Part shown: positions 63,601 through 64,000 of the stretch, in pieces
Position numbering within the stretch: the stretch's first letter is position 1
Layout of the letters: every line of letters begins with the position of its first letter
Assembly (NCBI RefSeq): GCF_018139145.2
Contig: NC_059475.1
Span: 8,604,437 to 8,668,436 of the forward strand
Source of the DNA: Gymnogyps californianus
Taxonomy: Eukaryota; Chordata; Aves; Accipitriformes; Cathartidae
Length of the DNA stretch: 64,000 nt
Direction: 5' to 3'
Position numbers and translations under genes: made by a program
The notes under the pieces: model-generated
Told to the model about the DNA's origin: nothing
The model's input: only the letters and a program-made list of their open reading frames with translations
Database searches by the model: none

Positions 63601-63627
63601 GTGCGTGTGTGTGTGTGTGTGTGTGCA
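63601..63627. repeat. (GT)n microsatellite
   Basis: gtgcgtgtgtgtgtgtgtgt continuing to tgtgc; about 11 uninterrupted GT units. Confidence 0.92.
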
Positions 63628-64000
63628 TTTATACACCTATAGACACGGCCCCTCAATTTTCTGGGTCTCTCGGAAAGAGAATCTCTCCTTTTGTTACAAG
63701 GGCACATTTATCTGCATACAATCTGCTGTGGGGCAAGTATGTCAAAGGGATAACACTACACATACAAACTCCAGATAAAGATACAGCAGGACAGGATTTT
63801 TTCTGTATGTCCATTCTCACAAACAAGATTTACTGATTGGCACTGAGAGCCAAATGCTTCCTCCACATCACCACGTCACCAAATGTGATCAGGAATGGTA
63901 CCTATGCTTGTACAACACGAGTGGATTCCAAAACAAGGCAAATTTGGGGCAAAGCAGGAATGTTCGCAAATATTGAAACTGTTCTCCTTTTCTTGTCTTA

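Overview
The window is a stretch of vertebrate genome, most probably from a bird (another sauropsid such as a turtle or crocodilian is not excluded). It contains the tail-to-tail pair ELP4 (plus strand, only its last exon) and PAX6 (minus strand, complete). The evidence for a sauropsid is a compact PAX6 (about 25 kb from the distal promoter to the poly(A) signal), a fragment resembling a CR1 LINE 3' end, several old MIR/L3-like fragments, and GC-rich blocks with long G or C runs around the promoters.

Layout. 1-13536 is the last ELP4 intron, AT-rich, with old repeat fragments and no exon that I can see. 13537-13668 is the final ELP4 coding exon. 14116-24880 lies between the two genes and ends in a candidate conserved block (about 23.2-24.5 kb) just beyond the PAX6 poly(A) signal. 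PAX6 coding exons run from 40016 down to 25605. Ten constitutive coding exons have lengths 10, 131, 216, 166, 159, 83, 151, 116, 151 and 86 nt and sum to 423 codons including stop, so the protein has 422 residues. The 42-nt alternative exon 5a (36119-36160) gives a 436-residue form. All coding exons have consensus splice sites and the reading frame is intact. Upstream are non-coding exons 3, 2 and 1, a proximal promoter (P1, about 44.4 kb) and a distal promoter with exon 0 (P0, about 51.0 kb). From 53 to 60 kb the sequence alternates between GC islands and AT-rich, motif-dense blocks where the known ectodermal and pancreatic PAX6 enhancers would be expected.

How it works together. PAX6 is a paired-domain and homeodomain transcription factor controlling eye, forebrain and pancreas development. 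Nearly all the non-coding sequence in the window is plausibly its regulatory territory. ELP4 is an Elongator subunit whose terminal introns are known in other vertebrates to carry PAX6 enhancers, which explains why the two genes stay linked.

No new gene family or mobile system was found. The less ordinary observations are a set of upstream ORFs in the PAX6 leader, including an 85-codon ORF overlapping the start codon in another frame; a GC-AG intron in the 5' UTR; three long, almost perfect inverted repeats with very short loops; an 18-bp exact repeat carrying a CRE at P0 and at a second CpG island; and dimeric homeodomain sites in candidate enhancers. Human comparisons in this report are from memory and were not checked against a database.
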